Source: Saccharum officinarum (taxonomy: Eukaryota; Streptophyta; Magnoliopsida; Poales; Poaceae). From it: DNA of 64,000 nt. Made by a program: the position numbers and the translations under genes. The stretch is from assembly GCA_020631735.1 (NCBI GenBank), contig CM036168.1:96266932-96330931 (forward strand). Direction: 5' to 3'. The notes beneath the pieces were generated by a model. The model searched no databases. It was not told where the DNA came from and saw nothing but the letters and a program-made list of their open reading frames with translations. Numbering within the stretch: position 1 is the stretch's first letter; every line of letters begins with the position of its first letter. Below are positions 31,631-42,070 of this stretch, in pieces.

Positions 31631-33262
31631 ATGGCTTAAATTGTGTTCAATCATGTTGGGGACAAACCACCTTTCTTTGATGGTATTAGTTCTTTTGACT
31701 ATTGGAAAAGGAAGATGACAATGTATCTTGGTTCTATTCATGAGAAGGTTTGGGAAGTCACCGAACATGACTATGTTATTTTTGATCCCGATAACCTCAC
31801 TCCCAATGATAGAGATAATAGAACATGCAATCGGATGGCTCTTAATACCATCTACAATGGCATTGACTCAAAGGTGTTTGAGGGCATCAAGGATTTGGAG
31901 TTTGCTAGTGAGGTGTGGACAAGGTTGAGTGAGACCTATGAGGGCACTAAGGTTGTGAAGAGTGCCAAGCTATATGGGCTCAAGAGTGAGTTTGAGAACT
32001 TCAAGACGAAGGAAGATGAAACAATCTTGGAGATGTTTCATAGATTGCAAGTCATTGTGAATGATCTTAAGAGCTTAGGGCACAAGACTCAAGACCAAGA
32101 TTTTTGCCACAAGTTCTTATTGAGCTTACCTAGAAGATTTAAGATGTTGATCATGATGTTGCAAAGAGATGAGCTTGATACAAAGAAGCCTAATGATTTG
32201 CTTGGAGAAGTCTTAACCTATGACAAGTATGATCAAGATGCCGATGAGAAGGAGAAGAAGGAGGAAGAAAAGAAGAAGAAGACCGTGGCATTCAAGGCCA
32301 CCTCCTCCAAGAGTAAGGGCAAAGCAAAAGTCCAAGAAGATAGTGACAATGAAGAAGATGATGACTTAGAGATTGATGATGAAGCACTAGCTCTAGTTGT
32401 CAAGAAAATTGGCAAGATGTTCATTAAGAGAAGAGGTTTTAGAAAGAGAAGCGACAACTTCAAGAGCAAAGAGCAACCAAGGCTATGCTTTAATTGTGAT
32501 AGTCCGGATCATCTTCAAGCGGAATGCCCATATGAGAAGAAGAAAAACAAGAAGAACAAGTTTGAGAAGAAAAAAAGAGAGGCCAAGATGACATTCAAGA
32601 AAGACAAAGATGGTGCCTATGTGGTTACTTGGGATAGTGATGATGAGGATGATGATGATCAAGAAACATCAAACAAAGCACTTGCTTCTATTGCTATCAA
32701 CAAGAGGTCTTCACTATTTGATTCATCCTCTTCATGCTTCATGGCCAAGGATACTAAGGTACATGATGATGATAGTAGTAGTGATAGTGAAGTTGAATAT
32801 GCTCATGATAGTGATAATGATGATGATGATGAACCAACTAAAGATCAACTTTATGATATGCTACAACAAACTAAAGACATTGCTATAGCCAAGAGCAAAG
32901 AGTGTAAGGGATTGATCAAGAAGGTGCAAACCCTTGAGAAAGCCCTTTGTGAGCTTAAAGCCTCTCATGAGTGTCTAGTGGAAGACCATGAGGAACTTGG
33001 CAAGGCCCATTCCAAGCTTGAAAAAGCTCACTCCTTGCTACTTGAGCAACATGAAAGTGAAAAGGTTGTTGTATCATGTGATGTTGGCTTATCTTGTGAT
33101 ATTCTTGATGAATCCTTTTATCAATCTATCATCATGTCAAATGCTAACCCTTCTTGTAGCTCTTCATCCACCACCACCAACTCTACCTCTACTAGTAGTG
33201 ATGGTCTCACTTGTGATGCCTCACTAATGGTCGAGAATGAGACTCTCAAGAGAGGTGGGTGA
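31631..33262 (+). pseudogene. Gag of Sirevirus-like Ty1/copia, early stop
   Basis: ATG at 31631 is followed by TAA as codon 3, after which the frame stays open from 31640 to 33262. A UBN2-type gag domain (DYWKRKMTMYLGS, VWTRLSETYEG, FCHKFLLSLPRRFKMLI) is followed by a Lys/Glu-rich linker, a zinc knuckle CFNCDSPDHLQAEC, Asp/Ser-rich acidic tracts and a coiled coil near 32880-33070. The frame ends at 33260 by a frameshift, and gag-like sequence continues at 33237-33677 with a second zinc knuckle, CNRCKQVGHLEHNC. Two knuckles and the long linker fit grass Sireviruses. Not translatable as it stands. Confidence 0.85.
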
Positions 33263-36200
33263 GCTCACTCATGCCCTAGGCAAGGCCTATGGAGGTGAGG
33301 CCCGCTTGCTAAAATGCTTGGGTAACCAAAGATTCTCTCTTAACAAAGAGGGATTGGGCTATACTCCCAAGAAAGGCAAGACGACCTTTGCTACTCCAAA
33401 GCCTAGCTTTGTGAAGAGCAATGGTCGGTTTTGCAATAGATGCAAGCAAGTTGGGCACCTTGAGCATAATTGCACCAAAAAGAACAATAGCAAGAAATTT
33501 GTTAATGCTATACCATTTGATTCTTGCTATGTGCTTACCAAGTGTGTGAAGGGTGTGCATGCTAAGTTTATTGGTACACCAATTGTGGGCTCAAAGAAGA
33601 AGGCTATTTGGGTACCAAAGAGCTTAGTCACTAACCTACAAGGACCCAAGCAAGTGTGGGTACCTAAGCTTCATTGATTTACTTGTAGGTCAATTACAAA
33701 GCCGGAGGAAGGTATTGGATTATTGATAGTGGGTGCACTCAACACATGACCAGCACATCAAGAATGTTTGACTCAATCAATGATAATCATAGTGGTGTTG
33801 ATTCTATTACTTTTGGCAATAACAAGAAAGGCAAGGTTATTGGACTTGGCAAGATTGCAATATCAAATAACATGAGCATCTCAAATGTATTGCTAGTTGA
33901 AAGCTTGGACTTCAATCTCTTATCGGTGGCACAAATATGTGATCTAGGCTTCAAGTGCATATTTGGTGTCAATGATGTGGAGGTTATTAGTGTGGATGGT
34001 TCAAACTTGGCGTTCAAAGGATTTAGACATGAGAATCTCTACCTAGTTGATTTTAATGCTAGTGAAACATCTTTGACAACTTGCTTGATATCTAAGTCTA
34101 GCATGGGTTGGTTATGGCATAGAAGGCTTGGTCATGTTGGAATGAAACAATTGAAGAAGCTTTTGAGACATGATCTTGTCAATGGCTTGAAAGATGTTGA
34201 GTTTGAAAAGGATAAACTTTGTAGTACATGTCAAGCTGGAAAGCAAGTTGGAAGCTCTCATCCAAAGAAGAGTACAATGAGCACATGCAAGGCATTTGAG
34301 TTGTTGCACATGGATTTATTTGGACCAACAACATACACTAGCATTGGAGGCAATAAGTATGGATTTGTCATAGTTGATGACTTCACAAGATTCACTTGGG
34401 TGTTCTTTCTTAGTGACAAGAGTGAAGTGTTTGATACATTCAAGACCTTTGTCAAGAGAGTTCACAATGAGTTTGAAATTAGAATCAAGAAAGTGAGAAG
34501 TGACAATAGAAGTGAATTCAAGAATACAAGAATTGAAGATCTTTGTGATGACTATGACATTGGACATCAATTCTCGGCCAAATACACTCCACAATCAAAT
34601 GGCCTAGTAGAGAGGAAGAATAGAACATTGCTTGATATGGCTAGATCAATGCTTAGTGAGTATAATGTGAGTCAATCATTTTGGGATGAAGCAATCAACA
34701 CGGCTTGCTACTACATCAATAGGCTCTATTGTCATCCTTTGCTTGAAAAGACTCCATATGAGCTATTACATGGAAGAAAGCCAACATTGCATATTTTAGA
34801 GTATTTGGTTGCAAATGCTACATCTTGAAGAAGGGCTCTAGATTGGAAAAATTTGACAAGAGATGTGATGAAGGGTTCCTACTTGAATATTCAACTACAA
34901 GCAAAGCATATAGAGTATGGAACAACTCTAGTGGCATTCTTGAGGAAGTTCATGATGTACAATTTGATGAAACCAATGGGTCACAAGATGAAGAAGAAAA
35001 TCTAAATGATGTTGGTGGACCTAGGTTGGTGAAAGCAATGAAGAATATGGACATTGGGGACAATAGAGCGAAGCAAGTGATTGACATACAAGATGATAAA
35101 AATCAAGTGCTCACCTCTCCAATGAAGCAAGCTAGTAGCTCTCTTTTGCAAGATCAAAGTGCTAGTTCATCTCATGAAGACAAATCAAATGATCAACCAA
35201 GCTCAAACAATCAAGTTCAGTGTGCTTCAACCTACTCACATTGCAAGAGATCATCCAATGGATATGATTGTTGGTGACATAAGAAGTGGTGTGCAAACAA
35301 GATCAAGATTGGTCAACTTTTGTAGTCATTTCTCATTTGTCTCATCCATTGAACCAACCAAGATTGATGTAGCTTTGAAGGATGCGGATTGGGTTAATGC
35401 TATGCATGAAGAGCTCAATAATTTCACTAGAAATGAAGTTTGGGAATTGGTAGAAAGGCCAAAAGACCACAATGTGATTGGAACCAAATGGGTGTTCAAA
35501 AACAAGCAAGATGAAGATGGCATCGTGGTGAGAAACAAAGCAAGACTAGTTGCTCAAGGTTACTCTCAAATAGAGGGTCTTGACTTTGGTGAAACATATG
35601 CACCGGTTGCAAGATTGGAGGCAATTAGAATCCTATTAGCCTATGCTTGTGCCCACAACATCAAGTTATATCAAATGGATGTAAAGAGTGCATTTCTCAA
35701 TGGCTATATTAATGAGCTTGTATTTGTCGAACAACCTCCCGGTTTTGAAGATGATAAGAAGCCCGACCATATATACAAGTTAAAGAAGGCACTATATGGC
35801 TTGAAGCAAGCACCTAGAGCATGGTATGAAAGGTTAAGGGATTTCTTACTCTCTAAAGGGTTCAAAATAGGCAAGGTTGATACTACTCTCTTCACCAAGA
35901 AAATTGACAATGACTTATTTATGTTGCAAATATATGTGGATGATATCATATTTGGGTCAACCAACCACCAAGCATATTGTGAAGAGTTTGGAGAAATGAT
36001 GGTAAAGAGTTTGAGATGTCCATGATTGGTGAACTTAGTTACTTTCTTGCGTCTCAAATCAAAATATGAAGAATGGCACTTTTGTGAGTCAAGGAAAGTA
36101 CATAAGGGACATGTTGAAGAAGTTTGGAATGTAAGATGCAAAGCCAATTGCTACTCCTATGGCACAAATGGTATTCTTGATAGTGATACTAGTGCAATAT

Positions 36201-36745
36201 GGTGGATCAAAAGTTATATCGGTCTATAATTGGAAGCCTACTCTATGTGACCGCATCAAGGCCGGATGTCATGTTTAGTGTATGCATGTGTGCAAGATAC
36301 CAATCCTACCTAGAGAGAGTCATCTCACCGCAACTAAGAGAATATTGAGGTATTTGAAGCATACAAAAGATGTTGGACTTTGGTATCCAAGGGTCAAACT
36401 TTGAGTTGATTGGTTATTCGGACTCCGATTATGGGGATGCAAGATAAAATAGAAAGAGTACTAGTGGCACATGTCAATTACTTAGAAGATCACTTGTGTC
36501 ATGGTCATCTAAGAAGCAAAACACCGTGGCAATCTCTACCGCCGAAGCCGAATATGTTAGTGCCGTAGTTGTTTGCTCAATTGCTATGGATGAAATCAAC
36601 CTTGAAGGACTATGGTCTCAATTTCAAAAATGTGCCAATTGCTATGTGATAATGAAGAGTGCTATCAAGATGACAAACAACCCAGTTCAACATGGAAGAA
36701 CAAAACACATTGACATTAGGCACCATTTCATTAGAGATCATCAAA
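33237..36745 (+). pseudogene. Pol of Sirevirus-like Ty1/copia (protease, integrase, RT, RNase H), several frameshifts
   Basis: Readable in pieces with frame changes near 33680, 34810, 35200, 36020 and 36480. Protease YWIIDSGCTQHMT at about 33715. Integrase: GWLWHRRLGHVG, zinc finger CSTCQAGK, HMDLFGP, and the DDE-region pieces VRSDNRSEF and PQSNGLVERKNR. Reverse transcriptase from about 35370: WVFKNKQDEDG, KARLVAQGY, YQMDVKSAFLNG, with catalytic YVDDIIFGS near 35935. RNase H ends SWSSKKQNTVAISTAEAEY and TKHIDIRHHFIRDH just before the N gap. Copia order (integrase before RT) is clear. The element is dead; its 3' LTR is not seen. Confidence 0.88.
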
Positions 36746-36845
36746 NNNNNNNNNNNNNNNNNNNNNNNNNNNNNNNNNNNNNNNNNNNNNNNNNNNNNNN
36801 NNNNNNNNNNNNNNNNNNNNNNNNNNNNNNNNNNNNNNNNNNNNN
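36746..36845. other. Assembly gap (100 N)
   Basis: Exactly 100 Ns, the conventional placeholder for a gap of unknown size. It cuts the copia element, so its 3' end and any DNA up to 36846 may be missing. Confidence 1.
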
Positions 36846-37733
36846 GCATGCACCTAAGTGTTTTGACTACCGATCTAATTGCTTTAATTCCTTGGAAGTT
36901 TGGCCATGGTTGGGCAGCTATACCTCTGATATGTTTAGGAGTTGAGGGTTCTCTTGTGTCACCACGTGTTTGGGGATGCAGTTCAGCTCTCATGCTAACA
37001 AGTTCAGTATTGTTGGGAGCATTACTTGTTGCACAGTTAGTGTCTTTGGTCTTCTGCTGGGAATTGATGCTGCAGTACAATGCTGATTTTTTTGAGCTCG
37101 ACATATTCCGAACCAGAGTTTCTGCAGTTCCCTTGGATCCCGGCGGCTCCATGCTTCTCCATTGGCTTGGGGGCAAGCCGAGTCTCATTACTGCTACAAG
37201 GGACGTTATGCTGATTGTGAATTGGCAGCTACTTGCATTAGTGCTTCCAGCATGCTTTGTACAGCTGCAGCGTGGTGGGCTCACAGAGTTTGATTCCAAC
37301 TCCTACTCCATGAGTTTAGCATCAGTCTTTGGGAACTACTTGCTGTAATGAAATCAATCAGCTATATGGAGATACTTCTGTCGATCTTCTGATGCTTGAT
37401 TGACGTGCTGGTTTGGGATGGCCCTGTTCTTTTGGGTGGCAACTTAGATTGGTGCAGGTTCCCTGGATGTTTCCTCCTGTTGAGTAGTATCTGGCCAGTT
37501 ACAAAGAAGCACCAGCTGATTGGTTCCAGTGATGGCGATTGTACTTATGATCTGCTTTTGAAGCAACCTTGGCCGCCACCTGTGCTACTGCGTCTCAGTC
37601 ATGCTGGTGTTCTGTTGCTGCTGCAATGGCCGTCCTTCTGCCGCTATGGAGCTGACAAGAAGTCCAAGTTATTGCTATTCAGGGGTTCGACTCATGCGGC
37701 TTGGGGGCAAGCCGCATTTCAAGGAGAGGGGAA
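36846..37733 (+). other. Probable internal remnant of a second LTR retroelement
   Basis: No recognisable protein. Two copies of CTTGGGGGCAAGCCG (about 37167 and 37700) occur, the second shortly before a purine-rich AAGGAGAGGGGAA tract that precedes an LTR-like sequence at 37734. It could be the 3' internal part of a short-LTR or non-autonomous element whose left half lies in the gap. Confidence 0.45.
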
Positions 37734-37993
37734 TGTCAGCTATATGGACCAATACTATACCATGGGCCGGACACGTAAATCCTTGGAAGCCCACGACGCT
37801 AACACCTACAAGGAGTATAAGGGAAGGAAGGCAAGGGGGGTTGAGGCATAACAATTATCAGAACCATCAGGTTATCCCCTTCTCTACAATTTCCCATTCC
37901 CTGTTCCTCTTCTTCCTCTCGAGCCCTAGCATTCTATTGCTTCTTCCTCTGATTTCCTCCTATCCTCTACATTCTTGTATCAGGTTGCTAACA
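37734..37993 (+). repeat. Candidate 3' LTR (260 bp) of a short-LTR element
   Basis: Starts TGTCAGCTATATGG and ends GTTGCTAACA, so the tips TGTCAG/CTAACA are near-perfect inverted repeats. It is preceded by a polypurine tract (37721-37733) and contains the CT-rich stretch usual in copia LTRs. No partner LTR is visible, so this rests on termini and context. Confidence 0.55.
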
Positions 37994-38346
37994 AGTGCTT
38001 GTTAGATTAGATTAGGTTTAGGTTCAGATATCAGGTGAGTTATTGTCAGAACAAACCGATTAATAATCACCATTTTGATTAATACTCCTAGTAGCATCCT
38101 GGTGGCGGCAGTCAGTCCCAGCTTCAAATCCAACGTGCTATTGTCGTTAGATTCTTCATGTGCACATGCAAAGTAGTAATACAATACCAGAAAGGTTGCT
38201 AGTATCATGTTATGTCTAATTCGGTTGCAATAAAACGAAAAACAAAAAAGAAAAGAAATGGACAGTGGTGCGTGATGCACCATCCAGAGGAAAAGATAGC
38301 ACACAATTCTGTATCTGTAACGAGATCAACGTAACTGAAGTGCTTA
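37994..38346. other. Intergenic, no feature seen
   Basis: 353 bp of AT-rich sequence with no ORF or repeat that I can support. Confidence 0.5.
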
Positions 38347-38470
38347 GGGGCTCGTTCGGTTACAGCTTTAGGAGGCCAGGAATCAATCCGGTAGTGAAAT
38401 CTTATATAAATTAGAGTACCGGCTAGGATTTTTTCCTGGGGTTCATTCCTGGTGAAACGAACGTGGCCTA
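38347..38470. mobile_element. MITE-like element, about 124 bp
   Basis: Ends GGGGCTCGTTCGGTT and AACGAACGTGGCC are imperfect inverted repeats of a type common near grass genes. The target duplication is not clear. Confidence 0.45.
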
Positions 38471-38818
38471 GATGTTAGATGGCAGAGGACTGGAACGGAA
38501 GGAACCGTGCACCTGCTGACACGCGTTGCGAATCGCTCCCTTCTCTAGTGACGCACTGACGCAACAGCAAAACTCGGTGACGATGTCTCTCCCTATAACA
38601 CACTCTACGCACGCAGTAGCCACGCACCGCGCTCCCATGGGGAGAGAGATAAACGGATCAGACACTAACCATTGTTTATAATAGTGTGCTGTACGCAACA
38701 TTGAAAATTGACTTCTACAACACTGACAACGCAAATCAAAACTATAGAACATTGCACGTACATGCACGCAGCTGATTGGAGTAAAAAAAATCCCGGCACA
38801 ACATCAGTTTATGCTTCA

Positions 38819-38916
38819 CGCTCAACTATTACAGCAACTGCACCTCGAACAAACCATACCAAAAAAACGCTCAACTATTACATCAACTGCACCTCGAACA
38901 AACCATACAAAAAAAA
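38819..38916. repeat. 49-bp tandem duplication
   Basis: Unit CGCTCAACTATTACNNCAAC...AACCATAC is present twice, starting at 38819 and 38868. The second copy supplied the target site of the adjacent SINE. Confidence 0.85.
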
Positions 38917-39108
38917 AAGGTAGACCTAGTGCCAGAGGCTCCCACACGAGTGGGTCTGGGGAAGGGAATAACCGAAGCAAAGTCTTACCCCCGCAGAAAT
39001 TCTGCAGAAAAGTCTTATCTCCGCAGAAATTCTGCAGAGAGACGGCTTCGAACCCAGGACCTGGTGACTCGGCGAGTTAGCACTCACCAACTGCACCAGA
39101 CCTGCCCT
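38911..39108 (-). mobile_element. tRNA-derived SINE with 17-bp target-site duplication
   Basis: Read on the minus strand: a tRNA-like head with A-box-like TGGTGCAGTTGGTGAGTG and B-box GGGTTCGAAGCC, a body with two tandem TTCTGCGG-containing units, then CTCGTGTGGGAGCCTCTGGC and a T-run end at 38918-38911. Flanks TCGAACAAACCATACAA at 38894-38910 and 39109-39125 are identical. The tail resembles the Au SINE of grasses as I remember it; the family name is tentative. Confidence 0.85.
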
Positions 39109-39125
39109 TCGAACAAACCATACAA

Positions 39126-40047
39126 CCTAAGAAATTTATTCGATGAAACACACTCAATTATCTCATGTAACATTGAAAAATACTTATTGCAACATCTCAA
39201 ATCAATTATTACAACAATATGAAATGTCCTATCGGAACATTATAGAAGCAACAGAGCAGATGATAGAACATCCGCAAAAAATACAACTGTGACATCCTAA
39301 AATGGTACTGAAATGCAACCAGGACATTGAAAAATCAACTTGTCTTGAACATCCCATGAGAGATACCGAAACACATGTTACACGTCCAATCCAAGGAAAC
39401 TAATTGCAACAAATCATTTAAGCTACCGAAACACGTCTTTTTGGAAAAGCAATGGACCATTTTTTTTTTTTTATTTTTGGACAACAAGCAATGGACCATT
39501 GAGGCGCTGCTCCAAGGAGGCAGTCAGGCAGAGGTGCCACCGGCAGCTTAAAAAACAAAGTTCTTTCCTATTTAATCCATTTGATTTCTGTATCTGGCCC
39601 TGCTGAACTTATTACCAAGCTCCGCCACCAATGAACAAGAAAACATCGGCTGGTCATGTGGACAAGCTCGAGGCACGTCGATATCCGGAGCAAGAACACA
39701 CGTCCGGGTGTATAAGATCAAGCGTTTATGTTCATCTAAAATGGTGCAAATCCCACAAGTTATTACAAAAATATTGTTATAGATGAAACTAAAAGTGTTC
39801 TATTAAAAAGTTATTCTAAACTAAAAAATATTCTAAAATGTAAGAGATATTGGCTTTCCAATTTAAAAATATTTTGTAGAAAAAACAAAATTCATGTTGA
39901 TTAGAAAAATTCACACGCTACGAAAAAACGTTCCAAGAATGTAGCATAATGGTTCCATGGGTAAATTGGGACAAAATTTATTTCATAGGAAACATAAGTA
40001 GAAGAAAATTTGTTCCAAACAAAGAAAAAAATTTGTTCCAGGAGTAT
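39126..40047. other. Intergenic, AT-rich
   Basis: No ORF, RNA gene or clear repeat beyond homopolymer runs. Confidence 0.5.
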
Positions 40048-40049
40048 TA

Positions 40050-40158
40050 CTCTCTCCAATCCAAATTATAAGATGTAGATACACACTATGTCTAGATGCA
40101 TAGGTAAAACAATGTATCTAGAAAAGTTAAAATGTCTCATAATTTGGAGTGGAGGGAG
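40050..40158. mobile_element. Stowaway-type MITE (about 109 bp)
   Basis: Ends CTCTCTCCAATCCAAATTATAAG and its inverse TCATAATTTGGAGTGGAGGGAG are degenerate forms of the grass Stowaway terminus CTCCCTCCGTCCC. TA precedes the left end. Confidence 0.8.
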
Positions 40159-40385
40159 CAACATATTTTAAGTTATATACTTTTTTTTTTGCGAAACATT
40201 TTAAGTTATATACTGTATAGCATGAAAAGAAAAGTGTAACAAAAGATAAAACGAAATGGAAAAAGGTTTATTTCCGTGATTTAATGGGCCGTGGCCTTAT
40301 TACAGCTTGCCTGGAAGTCCATCCCGGCGGGTGCCACCGATTGTCATCTTGTGCAGAGGCCACAGGCCATATGATTGTGATGTAG
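40159..40385. other. Intergenic between MITEs
   Basis: Contains a duplicated TTTTAAGTTATATACT flanking a T-run. Nothing else seen. Confidence 0.4.
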
Positions 40386-40732
40386 GCCTTGTTTAGTTGG
40401 GGAGGCAAAAAAAAAAAATTTAGGTGTCACATCGGATGTGTAAGAAAGATGTCGGGAGGAGTTTTTGGATACTAATAAAAAACAAATTGCAGAACCCGTC
40501 AAGAAACTGCGAGACAAATCTAATGATACTAATTAATCTGTCATTAGCACATGTGGGTTACTGTAGCACTTAAGGCTTTTCATGGACTAATTAGGCTTAA
40601 AAGATTTGTCTCGCAATTTCCCCGAGAACTGTGCAATTAGTTTTTTTCGTCTACATTTAATACTCCATATATGTATCAAACATACTCTTTTACTATAGAA
40701 GGCAACAAATTTTAAAGAACTAAACAATGCCC
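40386..40732. mobile_element. Abundant grass MITE with GCCTTGTTTAGTT termini (about 347 bp)
   Basis: Left end GCCTTGTTTAGTT, right end AACTAAACAATGCCC. Inside are GCGAGACAAATCT and its inverse AGATTTGTCTCGCAA, and AGTGCTACAGTA-like text, all typical of a very common grass family. Possible 3-bp duplication TAG. Superfamily not assigned. Confidence 0.7.
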
Positions 40733-41254
40733 TAGTAGTTGGTACGTATGATTCTTCTTACCGATGGAGTTGTCACTAAGTAAGGTCCTAAAAACAACTC
40801 CCCTAATTTTGATCGTATAAGCATTTCGCATTTCAAATGCACTGCCTTTTCTTTTTTTTTTCTGCACAAAAGAACCCCTCCTAATTCACTAATTTGCAGG
40901 AAGACACTGGACTTTTAGATTTGAAAAAAAAGCTTTAGAAGATACAGTTTTTAAACAAATATATTAACATCTACAAATTCGAATTTATTGAAACTAATTT
41001 GGTGTTCATAGATTTTAGTGTATTTTTTAATAAGCTTTGGCCACAATTACAAAGCATCCATTAAATTTAAAACATTTTACATTTAGGAGAGTTATGGTCT
41101 TCCAGATTACTGGTCGAAAAGGCTGTCAAGGACAGGACATAAAGCGTACTGTGAGAGGGGTCGAGCATAGAAACTGCCAAGAGAAGAAGCTCTAGCTTTG
41201 TTGCAAGAGAACGAGCAGTTAAAGTTTTGTGATCTGTGGATCTTGAAAGATCCT
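40733..41254. other. Intergenic, no feature seen
   Basis: AT-rich. No supported ORF or repeat. Confidence 0.5.
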
Positions 41255-41262
41255 GTGTTGAT

Positions 41263-41804
41263 TAAGGGTGGGCAAAATACCCTATACCCAATTCCTAAAC
41301 CCGAATTACCCGAACATAGACCCGAAGTACCCGATCATAATTTCGGATAGTGATCGTAAAAACCCGAAATTAGTTTGGGTAATTCGGTAATGTTTTCCGG
41401 TACCCGAACTATCCGAAATATCCCAAATATTTGCTCTTCTATTCCTAATATGAAGACATGAGGTAGTTTAATGCCATATAAATATATTATTGGGCATGAA
41501 TTAATGTAGATTTATGCTAACTTGATAAGTGATTTGTTGGTAATTGATATAAAGGCATGATGTGATTTAAATGACTATTGTTTATTGCTTTAAAATGGTA
41601 CTTGAATTCTTCCAAAATGGTTGGTTTTGTCAATTTCGGGTATATCGGGTAAAACCCGAACCCGAACCCGAATTATCGGGTACCTGCAATTTCAGGTAAT
41701 GTTTTCTCAGGGCAAAAATCGGGTAACAATTTTTAATACCCGAATTTCCAACTACCCAAATTACTCGACCCGAAATTTTCGGGTAACCCAAATGCCCAGC
41801 CTTA
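41263..41804. mobile_element. Non-autonomous hAT-like element (542 bp) with 8-bp duplication GTGTTGAT
   Basis: Termini TAAGGGTGGGCA and, reverse-complemented, TAAGGCTGGGCA. Flanked by GTGTTGAT at 41255-41262 and 41805-41812. The subterminal parts hold many copies of ACCCGAA / TTCGGGT in opposite orientations, the usual arrangement of transposase-binding repeats. It lies 266 bp upstream of the receptor-like protein gene. Confidence 0.88.
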
Positions 41805-41812
41805 GTGTTGAT

Positions 41813-42070
41813 CTTTGGTGAGGGAGGAGAAAACCGAAGTCAGTGAATGGGACATACTTAAAGTGATATGAAACGGGCGTATTCAATTCAATACACGTGG
41901 AAGAGCAGAGGCCGCGTCTTCACAGTAACATCAGTCCACTCAGCAAAAAAGTGTTCACACTTCACACCATGGCAGGCCATGTCAGCGTCATGCTTAGGAA
42001 GTAATCTGAATATATATGGAAGAAAAAGAGATACATAGATAGCCATTTTTTCTGAGTTAGAGCTTGAGCC
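41813..42070 (+). promoter_or_regulatory. Upstream region of the receptor-like protein gene
   Basis: Only 258 bp separate the hAT element from the ATG. No clear TATA box; AATATATATGGAAG lies about 60 bp before the start. The proximal promoter may include transposon sequence. Confidence 0.35.

Noticed and set aside
38969..39050. CRISPR-like short repeats (two GCAGAAATTCTGCAG units)
   Set aside because: Only two units inside a SINE body in plant nuclear DNA.
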